Origin: Streptomyces sp. LUP47B
GTDB lineage: Bacteria > Actinomycetota > Actinomycetes > Streptomycetales > Streptomycetaceae
Length of the DNA stretch: 64,000 nt
Direction of reading: 5' to 3'
Assembly (NCBI RefSeq): GCF_001746295.1
Contig: NZ_MJAH01000001.1
Coordinates: 865,945-929,944 of the forward strand
The position numbers and the translations under genes were made by a program. Positions 25,320 to 33,806 of this stretch are shown in pieces. Position 1 is the first letter of the stretch, and each line of letters opens with the position of its first letter. Below the pieces are notes generated by a model. It saw nothing but the letters and a program-made list of their open reading frames with translations. It searched no databases and was not told the origin of the DNA.

Positions 25320-26093
25320 TTACTCGAAGCCCCCGTTGCTCTTCAGCAGCTGCCCGTTGATCCACTGGCCCTCCCGTGAGCACAGGAAGTCCACCAGGTG
25401 GGCGGTGTCCTGCGGGGTGCCGAGGCGGCCGAGCGGGGTGGCGCCGACGCAGTGCGCGCGGACCTCCTCGGTCATCCAACCGGTGTCGACGGGGCCGGGG
25501 TTGATGACGTTGGCGGTCACGCCGAGATGGGCGAGTTCGTGGGCTGCGGCCAGCGTGATGCGGTCCATGGCGCCCTTGCTCGCCCCGTAGGGCAGGTTGC
25601 CGACGGTGTGGTCGCTGGTGAGGCTGACGATCCGGCCGGTGCCCTTCTCAGCGGTGAAGCGGCGGCCGAACTCTCGGATGAGCAGCCAGGTCGCGCGCGT
25701 GTTGACGGCGAAGTGCCGGTCGAAGCTCTCGACGGTGGTGTCGAGCAGGCCGGAGTCGACCGACTCGCAGTGGCTCGTCACCAGTGCGGTGACGGGGCCC
25801 AGCCGCCGCTCCACCTCGTCGAAGACCCGGGCCGGTGTGTCGGGGTCCGCGAGGTCCGCCTCGATGGCGGCGGTTGCCGCGCCCCGCTCGGACAGGCCCG
25901 CCTCGATCGTCCCGGTCGCGCCGGGCTCGGTACCCCAGGTCATGCGGGCGTCGTACGGGTTCCAGTAGGTGAAGGCGATGTCCCAACCCGAGCCCGCCAG
26001 CCGCTGTGCGATACCGGCGCCGATACCGACGGTGCGGCCCACGCCGGTGATCAGGGCGCGGGGGCGGGCGGCAGAGAGAGATGGTGTCGTCAC
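25320..26093 (-). CDS. Short-chain dehydrogenase/reductase
   Basis: A 257-residue SDR. The cofactor loop is modified (ITGVGRTVGIGAGIA in place of TGxxxGIG), the usual NNAG segment reads TSHCES, and the catalytic tyrosine-lysine pair is present in LPYGASKGAMD, preceded by the serine in SLTSDHT. The end (GQWINGQLLKSNGGFE) matches oxidoreductases of the FabG-like group. The modified glycine motif resembles the group of atypical SDRs with an insertion after beta 2 (TYWNPYDARM). The GTG start has a poor ribosome binding site. Confidence 0.83.
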   Translation of the reverse strand: MTTPSLSAARPRALITGVGRTVGIGAGIAQRLAGSGWDIAFTYWNPYDARMTWGTEPGATGTIEAGLSERGAATAAIEADLADPDTPARVFDEVERRLGPVTALVTSHCESVDSGLLDTTVESFDRHFAVNTRATWLLIREFGRRFTAEKGTGRIVSLTSDHTVGNLPYGASKGAMDRITLAAAHELAHLGVTANVINPGPVDTGWMTEEVRAHCVGATPLGRLGTPQDTAHLVDFLCSREGQWINGQLLKSNGGFE

Positions 26094-26289
26094 GGGACGG
26101 GATCGTTCACGAGCGACCCGCGGAGCGGCAAGCGCTTTTCACGACCAGGGACGCGTCCCACCCCCTGGCCGAGGACCTGACATTCGCTCAACTCTGGCAC
26201 GGCGGCAGCCCTCAGAAGGCCGCTTGGCTGAAACCCGACTCATTGTGACTTAAGTTCAACCGAGTTATTGGAGAGTTCTCCTCTTACCA

Positions 26290-26312
26290 CCGGTAATGCC
26301 TTGCCTTACCGG
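26290..26312. promoter_or_regulatory. Inverted repeat upstream of the MHYT gene
   Basis: CCGGTAA (26290-26296) and TTACCGG (26306-26312) form a perfect 7-bp inverted repeat with a nine-base spacer, 58 bases before the MHYT start. It may be an operator or a leader hairpin. Confidence 0.4.
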
Positions 26313-26369
26313 ATCCCCTGCCGTAAGCCTTCGACGACAACCAGCCAAGACCCTGGGGGGAGTTGGCTT

Positions 26370-27248
26370 ATGGAAGGCACAGTTGACGGGTTCCGCTATG
26401 GTGCGGTGACCCCGGTGGCCGCCTACTTAATGGCGTGCTTGGGAGGGGCTCTGGGGCTGCGCTGTATCGTGCGCACCCTGCTCGGCAATCAGTCGTGGAA
26501 GGCCGGCTGGCTGGCACTCGGTGCCGCGTCGATCGGCTGCGGCATCTGGACCATGCACTTCATCGCGATGATCGGTTTCCAGGTCGTGGAGACCCGGATC
26601 CGCTACAACGCCGGCCTCACCGTCCTCAGTCTCGCCGTGGCCGTCGTCGTCGTGGGCATCGGCGTGTTCATCGTCGGCTATCGCGGCGCCAGCACCCTGA
26701 ACCTGTCCTTCGCGGGTGTGATCACCGGGCTCGGCGTGGCGGCCATGCACTACCTCGGGATGGCGGCGCTGCACCTCAACGGGACGATCCGGTACGACGC
26801 CACCGCCGTCGCGCTCTCCGTGGTCATCGCGATCGTCGCGGCGACCGCGGCACTGTGGGCGGCCGTCACGATCCGGGGTTTCCTGACGAGCCTCGGGGCC
26901 AGCCTGATCATGGGCGTCGCCGTGACGGGGATGCACTACACGGGCATGTCCGCGGTCAGTGTCCATGTGCACAGCACGACCGGCGGCTCATGGGCGGGTG
27001 ATTCGCCCACCTCGCTGCTGCTGCCCATGCTCCTGGGGCCGGTGATCTTCCTGCTGCTGGCCGGGGTGGTGGTCATGTTCGACCCGCTCCTGGTGCTCGG
27101 CGACGGCGACTGGAACCGCTCGTCCGCCGCGACGGAGAGCACCGCACCGCAGCCCGACCCGCTCATGGAGCACCAGGAGGGCAGGGTGGTCCACGCCCGC
27201 GCACCGCAGGATCCGCAGTGGGCCGCACCGCACGGCCCGCAGTGGTGA
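26370..27248 (+). CDS. MHYT-domain integral membrane sensor, with a TTA codon
   Basis: A 292-residue protein with about seven transmembrane helices and three MHYT motifs: MHFIAM, MHYLGM and MHYTGM. MHYT proteins are thought to bind copper and sense gases such as oxygen or NO, often joined to GGDEF/EAL domains; this one lacks any output domain and ends in a short charged tail rich in proline, histidine and glutamine. GGGGGGAG precedes the ATG. Residue 20 is encoded by TTA (26427-26429), so translation in Streptomyces would need the bldA tRNA. A strong terminator follows. Confidence 0.9.
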   Translation: MEGTVDGFRYGAVTPVAAYLMACLGGALGLRCIVRTLLGNQSWKAGWLALGAASIGCGIWTMHFIAMIGFQVVETRIRYNAGLTVLSLAVAVVVVGIGVFIVGYRGASTLNLSFAGVITGLGVAAMHYLGMAALHLNGTIRYDATAVALSVVIAIVAATAALWAAVTIRGFLTSLGASLIMGVAVTGMHYTGMSAVSVHVHSTTGGSWAGDSPTSLLLPMLLGPVIFLLLAGVVVMFDPLLVLGDGDWNRSSAATESTAPQPDPLMEHQEGRVVHARAPQDPQWAAPHGPQW

Positions 27249-27284
27249 GAGTCATCCCCCTGGAGTCCCCACGGATCCGGTAAT

Positions 27285-27330
27285 GGCCAGGAAGGGGGGA
27301 GTGCCGTAGGGCAGTCCCCCCTTCCTGGCC
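27285..27330. terminator. Very strong hairpin terminator
   Basis: A perfect 16-bp stem (27285-27300 with 27315-27330). The loop itself folds: TGCC (27302-27305) with GGCA (27310-27313). It separates the MHYT gene from the phosphoesterase gene. Confidence 0.88.
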
Positions 27331-27358
27331 GGTTCTGGATCGTTGTTACGGTGCACCG

Positions 27359-28867
27359 GTGTCTGACTCCTCACGCGATACCGCCGAAGGCGCCGGCTGG
27401 GGCTCTGCCCAACTCGGCGAGTACCGGCGGCTGATGCCGTCCAAGGTCGAGAAGATCTCGTGGCTGAACCCCAAGACGTTGTGGGCCGCCCGCAACGGCG
27501 TGGTCGCCTCCTGGTTCGGGGACCCGACGGGCCGCACCCGAAGCCGCTGGGTGGCCCAGCGCGCGGCGGCCGGCGCCCCCGCCGACAAGGTGATCCGGCG
27601 CGAGGACCCCGAACGGTTCTCGTTCATGGTCATCGGCGACACCGGCGAGGGCGATGACCCCCAATACGCCGTCGTGCCGGGGTTTCTGAAGGTCAGTCAG
27701 GACACCGGTTTCGCGGTCGTCGCCAGTGACGTGATCTACCCGGTGGGCAGCGCGGACGACTACGGCACCAAGTTCTTCCGGCCGTACCAGGACTATCCGG
27801 CGCCCATCTACGCGGTACCCGGCAACCACGACTGGTACGAGGACCTCGGCGCCTTCATGCGGGTCTTCTGCGACGACGCCCCGCCCCTCGGTCCCGAGCC
27901 CGCGCCCCGCCCCCTGACCCGGGCCTGGCTGCGCTCCCTGCTGTGGCACCGACCGCGCGCCGAGGACGGCCAACGCCTGGACGAGGCACGCCGGTTGCGT
28001 GCGGCACCGGCCCAACGGACCGTCCAGCCGGGTCCGTACTGGGCCGTCGACGCCGGCCCGCTTCGCATCATCGGCATAGACACCGGACTGCTCGGCACCA
28101 TAGACGCCGAACAGGGCGCCTGGCTGCGCGAGGTCTCGCAGGGCCCGCGCCCGAAGATCCTCATCACGGGCTCGCCCCTGTACGTGGACGGCGAACACCA
28201 TCCCTGTGCCATCGAGGGCGGCGGCACGGTCGACGACATCGTGCGGGCCCCGGAACACCACTACGTCGCGGCGATAGGCGGCGACATCCACAACTATCAG
28301 CGCTACCCGGTCGACGTGGACGGCCGCACCATCCAGTACGTCGTCTCGGGCGGCGGCGGCGCGTTCATGCACGCCACCCACACCATCCCGCAGGTCTCGG
28401 TCGCGAACGTCGCCGAGAAGGACTTCCGCTGCTATCCACTGCGTGGGGACTCCCTGGCCTTCTACAGCAGGCTCTACGGCCGTCGGCTGCACCTGCGCCG
28501 CTTCTTCACCCTCACCGAGGCCGAGGCCACCGCGGTGATCGCCGAACGGCTCGGCATCCCGCCCACCCGGCTCCCGGGTGAGCCGGCGCGCGTCACCTTC
28601 CGCACTCGCCTGGTCGCCACTCTGCTGGGCGCGGGCGGCCGCCCGGACCGCACCTCGCGGTTCCGCCTGCCGGTGCGCAAGATCTACACGCAGCTGTTCT
28701 CGCCCAGCTCGGCGACGTACAGCCCACCGTTCTTCAAGTGCTTCCTGCGCCTGGACGTCACTCCGGAGGCGGTGCGTCTGCGCTGTTTCGCGGCCACCGG
28801 CAATCTCGCGCAGGAGATCGACCCGCCCGTCGAGGACGAGGTGACCATCCCCTTGCCCCGATCTTGA
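27359..28867 (+). CDS. Metallophosphoesterase family protein
   Basis: A 502-residue calcineurin-type phosphoesterase. The metal-binding motifs are present as GDTGEGDD (a modified GDxHG), the GNHDW box (VPGNHDWYED) and GDIHNYQRY near 310, where the histidines ligate metal. The N-terminal 75 residues and the C-terminal 130 residues have no clear family. The GTG start is only 29 bases after the strong terminator and has no good ribosome binding site; a leaderless or short-leader transcript is possible. The substrate is unknown. Confidence 0.83.
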   Translation: MSDSSRDTAEGAGWGSAQLGEYRRLMPSKVEKISWLNPKTLWAARNGVVASWFGDPTGRTRSRWVAQRAAAGAPADKVIRREDPERFSFMVIGDTGEGDDPQYAVVPGFLKVSQDTGFAVVASDVIYPVGSADDYGTKFFRPYQDYPAPIYAVPGNHDWYEDLGAFMRVFCDDAPPLGPEPAPRPLTRAWLRSLLWHRPRAEDGQRLDEARRLRAAPAQRTVQPGPYWAVDAGPLRIIGIDTGLLGTIDAEQGAWLREVSQGPRPKILITGSPLYVDGEHHPCAIEGGGTVDDIVRAPEHHYVAAIGGDIHNYQRYPVDVDGRTIQYVVSGGGGAFMHATHTIPQVSVANVAEKDFRCYPLRGDSLAFYSRLYGRRLHLRRFFTLTEAEATAVIAERLGIPPTRLPGEPARVTFRTRLVATLLGAGGRPDRTSRFRLPVRKIYTQLFSPSSATYSPPFFKCFLRLDVTPEAVRLRCFAATGNLAQEIDPPVEDEVTIPLPRS

Positions 28868-28958
28868 CTCGGCGGGCCCCACGATCGGGAACATCATGCG
28901 GGACAGGCGGGTTGGCACTGCCGTACTACTTGATACGTCAAACAACTCGGAGGAGCCC

Positions 28959-29987
28959 GTGCCGTCGTCCCCCCGCCCTCTGCGCAAGCTGGGTTTCCTG
29001 ACCATCGGCCTGTTCGACGAGGCGGATCCGCGACGCGGCCACGAGTCCACTCTGGAGATCATCGAGCTGGGCGAGCGGCTCGGCTTCGACAGCGCGTGGC
29101 TTCGCCACCGGCATCTCCAGTACGGCATCTCGTCCCCCGTGGCCGTCATGGCGGCGGCCTCGCAGCGCACCAGCCGTATCGAACTCGGCACGGCGGTGAT
29201 CCCGCTCGGCTGGGAGAACCCGCTGCGGCTGGCCGAGGACCTGGCGACGGTGGACATCCTGTCCGGCGGCCGGATCAACCCGGGCGTGAGCGTGGGCCCG
29301 CCGATGCATTTCGCCGAGGCCAAGGGGGCGCTGTACCCGGACACGGCCGACACCGAGGACTTCTCCTACGAGCGGGTGCGGCGGCTGCTGGACTTCGTGC
29401 GCGGCAAGCCGGCCAGCGACTTCAGCGGGGTGCAGGGCTTCGAGGTGTTCTCCGACCGGGTGCAGCCGCACTCCCCCGGCCTCGGCCGACGGCTCTGGTA
29501 CGGCGGCGGCAGCCTGAGTTCCGCACGCTGGGCCGGTGAGCACGGCATGAACTTCCTGACCAGCAGCGTCGTCAAGGCGGAGGGCGACGAGGGCCCGTAC
29601 GACTTCGCTCAGATCCAGCTCTCGCACATCCAGGCCTTCCGCGCCGCGCACCAGGACGGCGCGGACGCCCGGGTCTCCCAGGGGCTCGTCGTCATCCCCA
29701 CCGACTCGGCCTCGCCGGAGCAGCGCGCGAAGTACGAGGCGTACGCGGCGAAGCGCACCCCCCGGACCACGTCACCGCAGGGCCCGGCACGGTTGATGTT
29801 CGCGCCGGACATCGTCGGCACGTCGCAGGAGATCGCCGAACGGCTGCACGCGCACGCCGCGTTCCGTGAGGTCGACGAGGTGGCGTTCGCGCTGCCGTTC
29901 ACCTTCGAGCACGAGGACTATGTGCAGATCCTCACCGACATGGCGACGAAACTGGGGCCGGCGCTGGGGTGGCGGCCGGGCACGTAG
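28959..29987 (+). CDS. LLM-class flavin-dependent monooxygenase
   Basis: A 342-residue luciferase-like oxidoreductase, of the usual length. It carries the TIM-barrel segments SAWLRHRHLQYGISSP, RIELGTAVIPLGWENP, LAEDLATVDILSGGRIN and GVSVGPPMHF. The GTG at 28959 follows GGAGGAG at ideal distance, which favours it over the longer frame to 28896. Members use reduced FMN or F420; which one is not decidable here. It stands alone before the convergent dioxygenase gene. Confidence 0.9.
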   Translation: MPSSPRPLRKLGFLTIGLFDEADPRRGHESTLEIIELGERLGFDSAWLRHRHLQYGISSPVAVMAAASQRTSRIELGTAVIPLGWENPLRLAEDLATVDILSGGRINPGVSVGPPMHFAEAKGALYPDTADTEDFSYERVRRLLDFVRGKPASDFSGVQGFEVFSDRVQPHSPGLGRRLWYGGGSLSSARWAGEHGMNFLTSSVVKAEGDEGPYDFAQIQLSHIQAFRAAHQDGADARVSQGLVVIPTDSASPEQRAKYEAYAAKRTPRTTSPQGPARLMFAPDIVGTSQEIAERLHAHAAFREVDEVAFALPFTFEHEDYVQILTDMATKLGPALGWRPGT

Positions 29988-30023
29988 GCCTGGCCGGCGG
30001 CCGAGGGGGCCCGATCGGCGCCG

Positions 30024-30989
30024 TCACCAGCGCCCCACCTCGGTCCCTGTGATCGCCTCCGACGGCTTCCCGTCCGCCCCCACCGGCACATCCCCGGCCA
30101 GCATCACCCGGTGCATGGTCCGGGGGAAGCCGAGGTGGGCGTTGTCGCCGGGGGCCAGGTGGATGGTGGCCCGGTTGTCCCAGAAGGCCACGCTGCCCGG
30201 CTCCCAGCGGAAGCGGACCGTGTACTCGGGCCGCACCGCCTGTTCGAGGAGCATGTCGAGGATCGCCCGGCTCTCGGCACGGGAGAGGCCGGCGATCTGC
30301 TCGACGTAGTAGCCGTTGACGTAGAGGATCCGCTCCCCCGACTCGGGGTGCACCCGCACCAGCGGGTGCAGCGAGGCGACCTGGTGGTCCAGGAGATGGC
30401 GGACGTAGGCGTCATCGCCCGGGCGGGGCTGGTAGCCGACCCCGAGCCGGTGCTCCACCCGCAGGCCGTCCACGAACTCCCGGACCGGCGCGGACAGTCC
30501 GGCGTAGGCGGCCGCGAGGTTGGACCACGTGGTGTCGCCGCCGTACGGCGGAACGGTCTCCGCGCGCAGGATGGTCGCCGCTGGCGGGTCGATACGGGCG
30601 CCGTGGTCGCAGTGCCAGCCGCGCAGCAGCGTGTGCCGCCGACGCTGCAGCCACTCCTCGTGCTCCATGCCGAACTTCCCGCCCAGCTCCAGTCGGTCGG
30701 CGGTCGTCTCGATCTCGGCGAAGTCCGCGGGCGAGGCGCTGCCGCGCCTACGCAGGACGACGGGCTCACCGAACCTGCGGGCGAAGGCCACATGGCCGGC
30801 ATGGTCGAGTCTCTGTCCGCGGAAGAACACCACCTTCCAGCGCAGCACCGCCGCCCGGATCGCGGCGACCACGGAGTCGTCGAGATCGCCGGCCAGATCG
30901 ACCCCGGTGATCTCGGCTCCGATGTACCCGGCCACCGGGTTCACCTCGATGCCCGCGTCCCACTCCGCCGTGCCCGTGTCCGTCGTCAT
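30024..30989 (-). CDS. TauD/TfdA-family Fe(II)/2-oxoglutarate dioxygenase
   Basis: A 321-residue dioxygenase. The iron ligands are H126 and D128 in GWHCDHGAR and a late histidine in DNRATIHLAPGD; the arginine in RTMHRVML binds 2-oxoglutarate. The start IEVNPVAGYIGAEITGVDL matches the family. The ATG at 30989 has GGAG at good spacing; an ATG at 31013 is the alternative. Relatives hydroxylate taurine, alkyl sulfates or phenoxy acids; the substrate here is unknown. It is divergent from the HIT-like gene. Confidence 0.9.
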   Translation of the reverse strand: MTTDTGTAEWDAGIEVNPVAGYIGAEITGVDLAGDLDDSVVAAIRAAVLRWKVVFFRGQRLDHAGHVAFARRFGEPVVLRRRGSASPADFAEIETTADRLELGGKFGMEHEEWLQRRRHTLLRGWHCDHGARIDPPAATILRAETVPPYGGDTTWSNLAAAYAGLSAPVREFVDGLRVEHRLGVGYQPRPGDDAYVRHLLDHQVASLHPLVRVHPESGERILYVNGYYVEQIAGLSRAESRAILDMLLEQAVRPEYTVRFRWEPGSVAFWDNRATIHLAPGDNAHLGFPRTMHRVMLAGDVPVGADGKPSEAITGTEVGRW

Positions 30990-31066
30990 GCGTGCTCCGT
31001 TGATCGCCGGCATCCGTCCTAGGTCCGCGCCCCACGGGGCACGTCACCCATGGTTGACTGCCCAGC

Positions 31067-31690
31067 GTGACCGTTCCCTCAACTCCCCAGGAGCCCAGCC
31101 CCTTCGTACGGCGCCTGCGGGCGGGTGAACAGCTGCCCCTGCCCGCCGACTCGGTGACCGGCTGGGAGACCTTCCCCTTCGAAGGGGACCTGCGGGTCAG
31201 GCCCTTGCAGCCCCCGGTCCTTCCCGAGCCCGCGCGCGCCGGCGAGGACGGCCCCGAGCAGTGCCCCACCTGCCGCAAGCCCGTGACGGAAGCCCTCTGG
31301 TCCGACGACCACTGGCGGCTCGACGCGGTCGGCACCGAGTCCCGCCTCCCGGCGGTGGTGATGCTGCAGCCTCGCGGCCACTACGACCTGACCGACCTGC
31401 CCGTGGAACGCGCGGCCGAGCTCGGGCCCCTGCTCCAGCGGGCGGAGTGGGCGGTGCGCAGCCTCGACGGCGTCGCCCGCGTCCATGTCAACCGGTGGGG
31501 CGACGGAGCCGCCCATCTGCACTTCTGGCTGCTCGCGCGGCCCGCGGGGCTGACGCAGCTGCGGGGAACCTTCCTTCCGGTTTGGGAAGAACTCCTGCCG
31601 CCCGTCCCGGACGAGGAACGCCGAGAGGCCCACCGGCGGATCGCCGCCGCCCTCGCCGCCGAAGGCGGCACGGCCCACACCGTCGCCTGA
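31067..31690 (+). CDS. HIT-superfamily protein with a CxxC pair
   Basis: A 207-residue protein. The C-terminal half carries the histidine-triad-like motif AHLHFWLLARP in place of HxHxH, preceded by ARVHVNRWGDG, as in HIT hydrolases and GalT-like proteins. A CPTCRKPV pair (about residues 66-73) may bind zinc. Members of this type cleave nucleoside monophosphate esters, but this sequence departs from the classic HIT triad, so activity is uncertain. The GTG start is 77 bases from the divergent dioxygenase start. Confidence 0.7.
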   Translation: MTVPSTPQEPSPFVRRLRAGEQLPLPADSVTGWETFPFEGDLRVRPLQPPVLPEPARAGEDGPEQCPTCRKPVTEALWSDDHWRLDAVGTESRLPAVVMLQPRGHYDLTDLPVERAAELGPLLQRAEWAVRSLDGVARVHVNRWGDGAAHLHFWLLARPAGLTQLRGTFLPVWEELLPPVPDEERREAHRRIAAALAAEGGTAHTVA

Positions 31691-31813
31691 CACGGGACAC
31701 CCGGATCCCGCCGAACGCGCCGTCCGCCGTCCCCGTCCGCGCCCGCCCGGTTGATCATTGCCCGCCCTGTCCGTGAGGCTGGGGGGACGACACAGTCAAG
31801 GGAAGGTCCGGAC

Positions 31814-32644
31814 GTGATCAGCATCCCGACACACACGCTCAACGACGGTACGAGGATCCCCGCCCTCGGTCTGGGCACCTGGCCGATGGACGACGCCGAG
31901 GCGGAGCGGGCGGTCGTCACCGCCCTGAAGAGCGGCTACCGGCTCCTCGACACGGCGACGAACTACCGGAACGAGACCGGTGTCGGCCGTGGCGTGGCCG
32001 CCGGCGGAGTGCCGCGCGAGGAGATCCTCGTGACGACGAAGCTGCCCGGCCGGCATCACGGCTACGACGAGACCCTGGCCTCGTTCGAGGAGTCCCGCGC
32101 CCGTCTCGGCCTGGAGTACGTGGACCTGTATCTGATCCACTGGCCGCTCCCCCGCGTCGACAAGTACGTCGACTCGTGGAAGGCCATGATCAAGCTCCGC
32201 GAGGACGGTCTCGTACGGTCGATCGGCGTCTCCAACTTCACGGCCGCGCACATCGAGCGGCTGGAGAAGGAGACCGGGGTCCTGCCGTCCGTCAACCAGA
32301 TCGAGCTGCACCCCTTGTTCCCGCAGGACGAGCTGCGCGCCTTCCACGCCGACAAGGGCATCGTGACGGAGAGCTGGAGTCCGCTGGGCCGGGGTTCGGA
32401 TCTCCTGGACGACCCGGCCGTGGCCGGCGTGGCCGAGGCGCACGGTGTCACGCCCGGCCAGGTGATCCTGCGCTGGCACATCCAGCTCGGCGCCCTGCCG
32501 ATCCCGAAGTCCGGTGACCCCGAGCGGCAGCGCACGAACCTCGACGTGTTCGGTTTCGAGCTGAGCGAGGCCGAGATGGCGGCGATCGCCGACCGTCCGC
32601 ACCGGCGCCTCGGCGGGGACCCTGAGGTGCACGAGGAGTTCTGA
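31814..32644 (+). CDS. Aldo/keto reductase
   Basis: A 276-residue AKR of normal length. The catalytic tetrad is visible: aspartate and tyrosine in LLDTATNYRNE, lysine in VTTKLPG and histidine in YLIHWPLP. The NADPH-binding end reads ALPIPKSGDPERQRTN. GAAGG lies at good distance before the GTG. Many such enzymes reduce 2,5-diketo-gluconate or aldehydes; the substrate is not known. It is followed after 19 bases by the LigD phosphoesterase-domain gene. Confidence 0.92.
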   Translation: MISIPTHTLNDGTRIPALGLGTWPMDDAEAERAVVTALKSGYRLLDTATNYRNETGVGRGVAAGGVPREEILVTTKLPGRHHGYDETLASFEESRARLGLEYVDLYLIHWPLPRVDKYVDSWKAMIKLREDGLVRSIGVSNFTAAHIERLEKETGVLPSVNQIELHPLFPQDELRAFHADKGIVTESWSPLGRGSDLLDDPAVAGVAEAHGVTPGQVILRWHIQLGALPIPKSGDPERQRTNLDVFGFELSEAEMAAIADRPHRRLGGDPEVHEEF

Positions 32645-32663
32645 ACCGCGGGAGGGGTACCCG

Positions 32664-33251
32664 GTGCGCGTGACTGAGCGACTGCGGGAATATCACGGCA
32701 AGCGGGACTTCGCCCGCACCGGTGAGCCCGAGGGCGGGGAAGGGCACGCCGGTGCGAAGCCGCGGTTCGTCGTGCAGATCCATGACGCGAGCACCCTGCA
32801 CTTCGACTTCCGCCTCCAGGTCGGTGACGTGCTGAAGTCCTGGTCGGTCCCGAAGGGCCCCTCCGACGTCCCCCAGGACAAGCGGCTCGCCGTGCCCACG
32901 GAGGACCATCCGCTGGAGTACGAGGAGTTCGAGGGCGTGATCACGCCGGGCGAGTACGGCGGCGGCACCGTGATCGTCTGGGACCACGGGACCTACGAGC
33001 CCCTCAGCCACGACAAGAAGGGGCGTCCTGTCGACTTCGGCGAGTCGCTGGAGCGCGGGCACGCCACGTTCCGGCTGCACGGGTCGAAACTGCACGGCAC
33101 GTACGCGCTCACCCGGTTCCGTGAGGGGTCCTGGCTGCTGGTGAAGGCAGCCGAGGGGCGGAAACCGGGGCACGGCACGCCCGATCCGCGCCGGGCACGC
33201 TCGGTGCGGACGGGCCGGACCCTGGCGCAGGTCGCCGCCGAGGAGAACTGA
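32664..33251 (+). CDS. LigD 3'-phosphoesterase domain protein, free-standing
   Basis: A 195-residue stand-alone version of the phosphoesterase domain of bacterial LigD. The catalytic segment is complete: H40, H46, D48 and R50 in VQIHDASTLHFDFRL, then EDHPLEYEEFEG and GEYGGGTVIVWD. This domain trims 3'-phosphates and ribonucleotides from broken ends in non-homologous end joining. The ligase domain is not fused here; an ATP-dependent ligase of the LigD type is encoded 16 kb away at 49240. GGGAGGGG precedes the GTG. Confidence 0.9.
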   Translation: MRVTERLREYHGKRDFARTGEPEGGEGHAGAKPRFVVQIHDASTLHFDFRLQVGDVLKSWSVPKGPSDVPQDKRLAVPTEDHPLEYEEFEGVITPGEYGGGTVIVWDHGTYEPLSHDKKGRPVDFGESLERGHATFRLHGSKLHGTYALTRFREGSWLLVKAAEGRKPGHGTPDPRRARSVRTGRTLAQVAAEEN

Positions 33252-33362
33252 GCCGGAAGATCCACCGAATACCGCCCCAACTGGCCTTCTGTGCCTCTAT
33301 GTTCACAGCGACGTTCACCGCGACATGTCGTCGCCCAGAACACGAGCCAGGAGGCCTTCCGT

Positions 33363-33797
33363 ATGCGCATCGCGCTCCGTACCGCCATATCCGGCGCGGT
33401 CGTCACCGCCACCGTCTTCGCCGGCGGCACCGCACAGGCGACCCCGCCCGGCCCCGGAGTGACCGGCACGCTGATCGCCCAGAAGACCGTGGGCGACACC
33501 GACTACGTCCTCAGAGAGATCACCGTCCCGCCGGGCCAGGCGACCGGCTGGCACTACCACGACGGTCTCGTCTACGGATACGTCAAGCAGGGCACCCTCA
33601 GCCACTACCACGCCGACTGCGCCAGTGACGGCGTCTATCCGCAGGGCACCGTGGTGCGCGAGCCCGGCGGCCCGAGCGACGTCCACCTCGGTCGCAACGA
33701 AGGCACCACCCCGCTCGTCCTGGAGGTGCTGTACGTGCTCCCGCACGGCTCGCCGTACTCGGAGGACGTGCCGAACCCCGGCTGCTCCTTCCAGTGA
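33363..33797 (+). CDS. Secreted cupin-domain protein
   Basis: A 144-residue protein with a signal peptide (MRIALRTAISGAVVTATVF, cleavage near TAQAT) and a single cupin barrel. The metal-binding histidines are in TGWHYHDGLVYGYV, with SHYHADC and later SDVHLGRNEGTTP. It is extracellular and small, as in cupins of unknown function near redox genes. It stands alone. Confidence 0.85.
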   Translation: MRIALRTAISGAVVTATVFAGGTAQATPPGPGVTGTLIAQKTVGDTDYVLREITVPPGQATGWHYHDGLVYGYVKQGTLSHYHADCASDGVYPQGTVVREPGGPSDVHLGRNEGTTPLVLEVLYVLPHGSPYSEDVPNPGCSFQ

Positions 33798-33806
33798 GCG
33801 AAGTGA

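Noticed and set aside
28927..28945. TTGA-TACG-TCAA upstream of the LLM gene
   Set aside because: Arms of four bases only; expected by chance.
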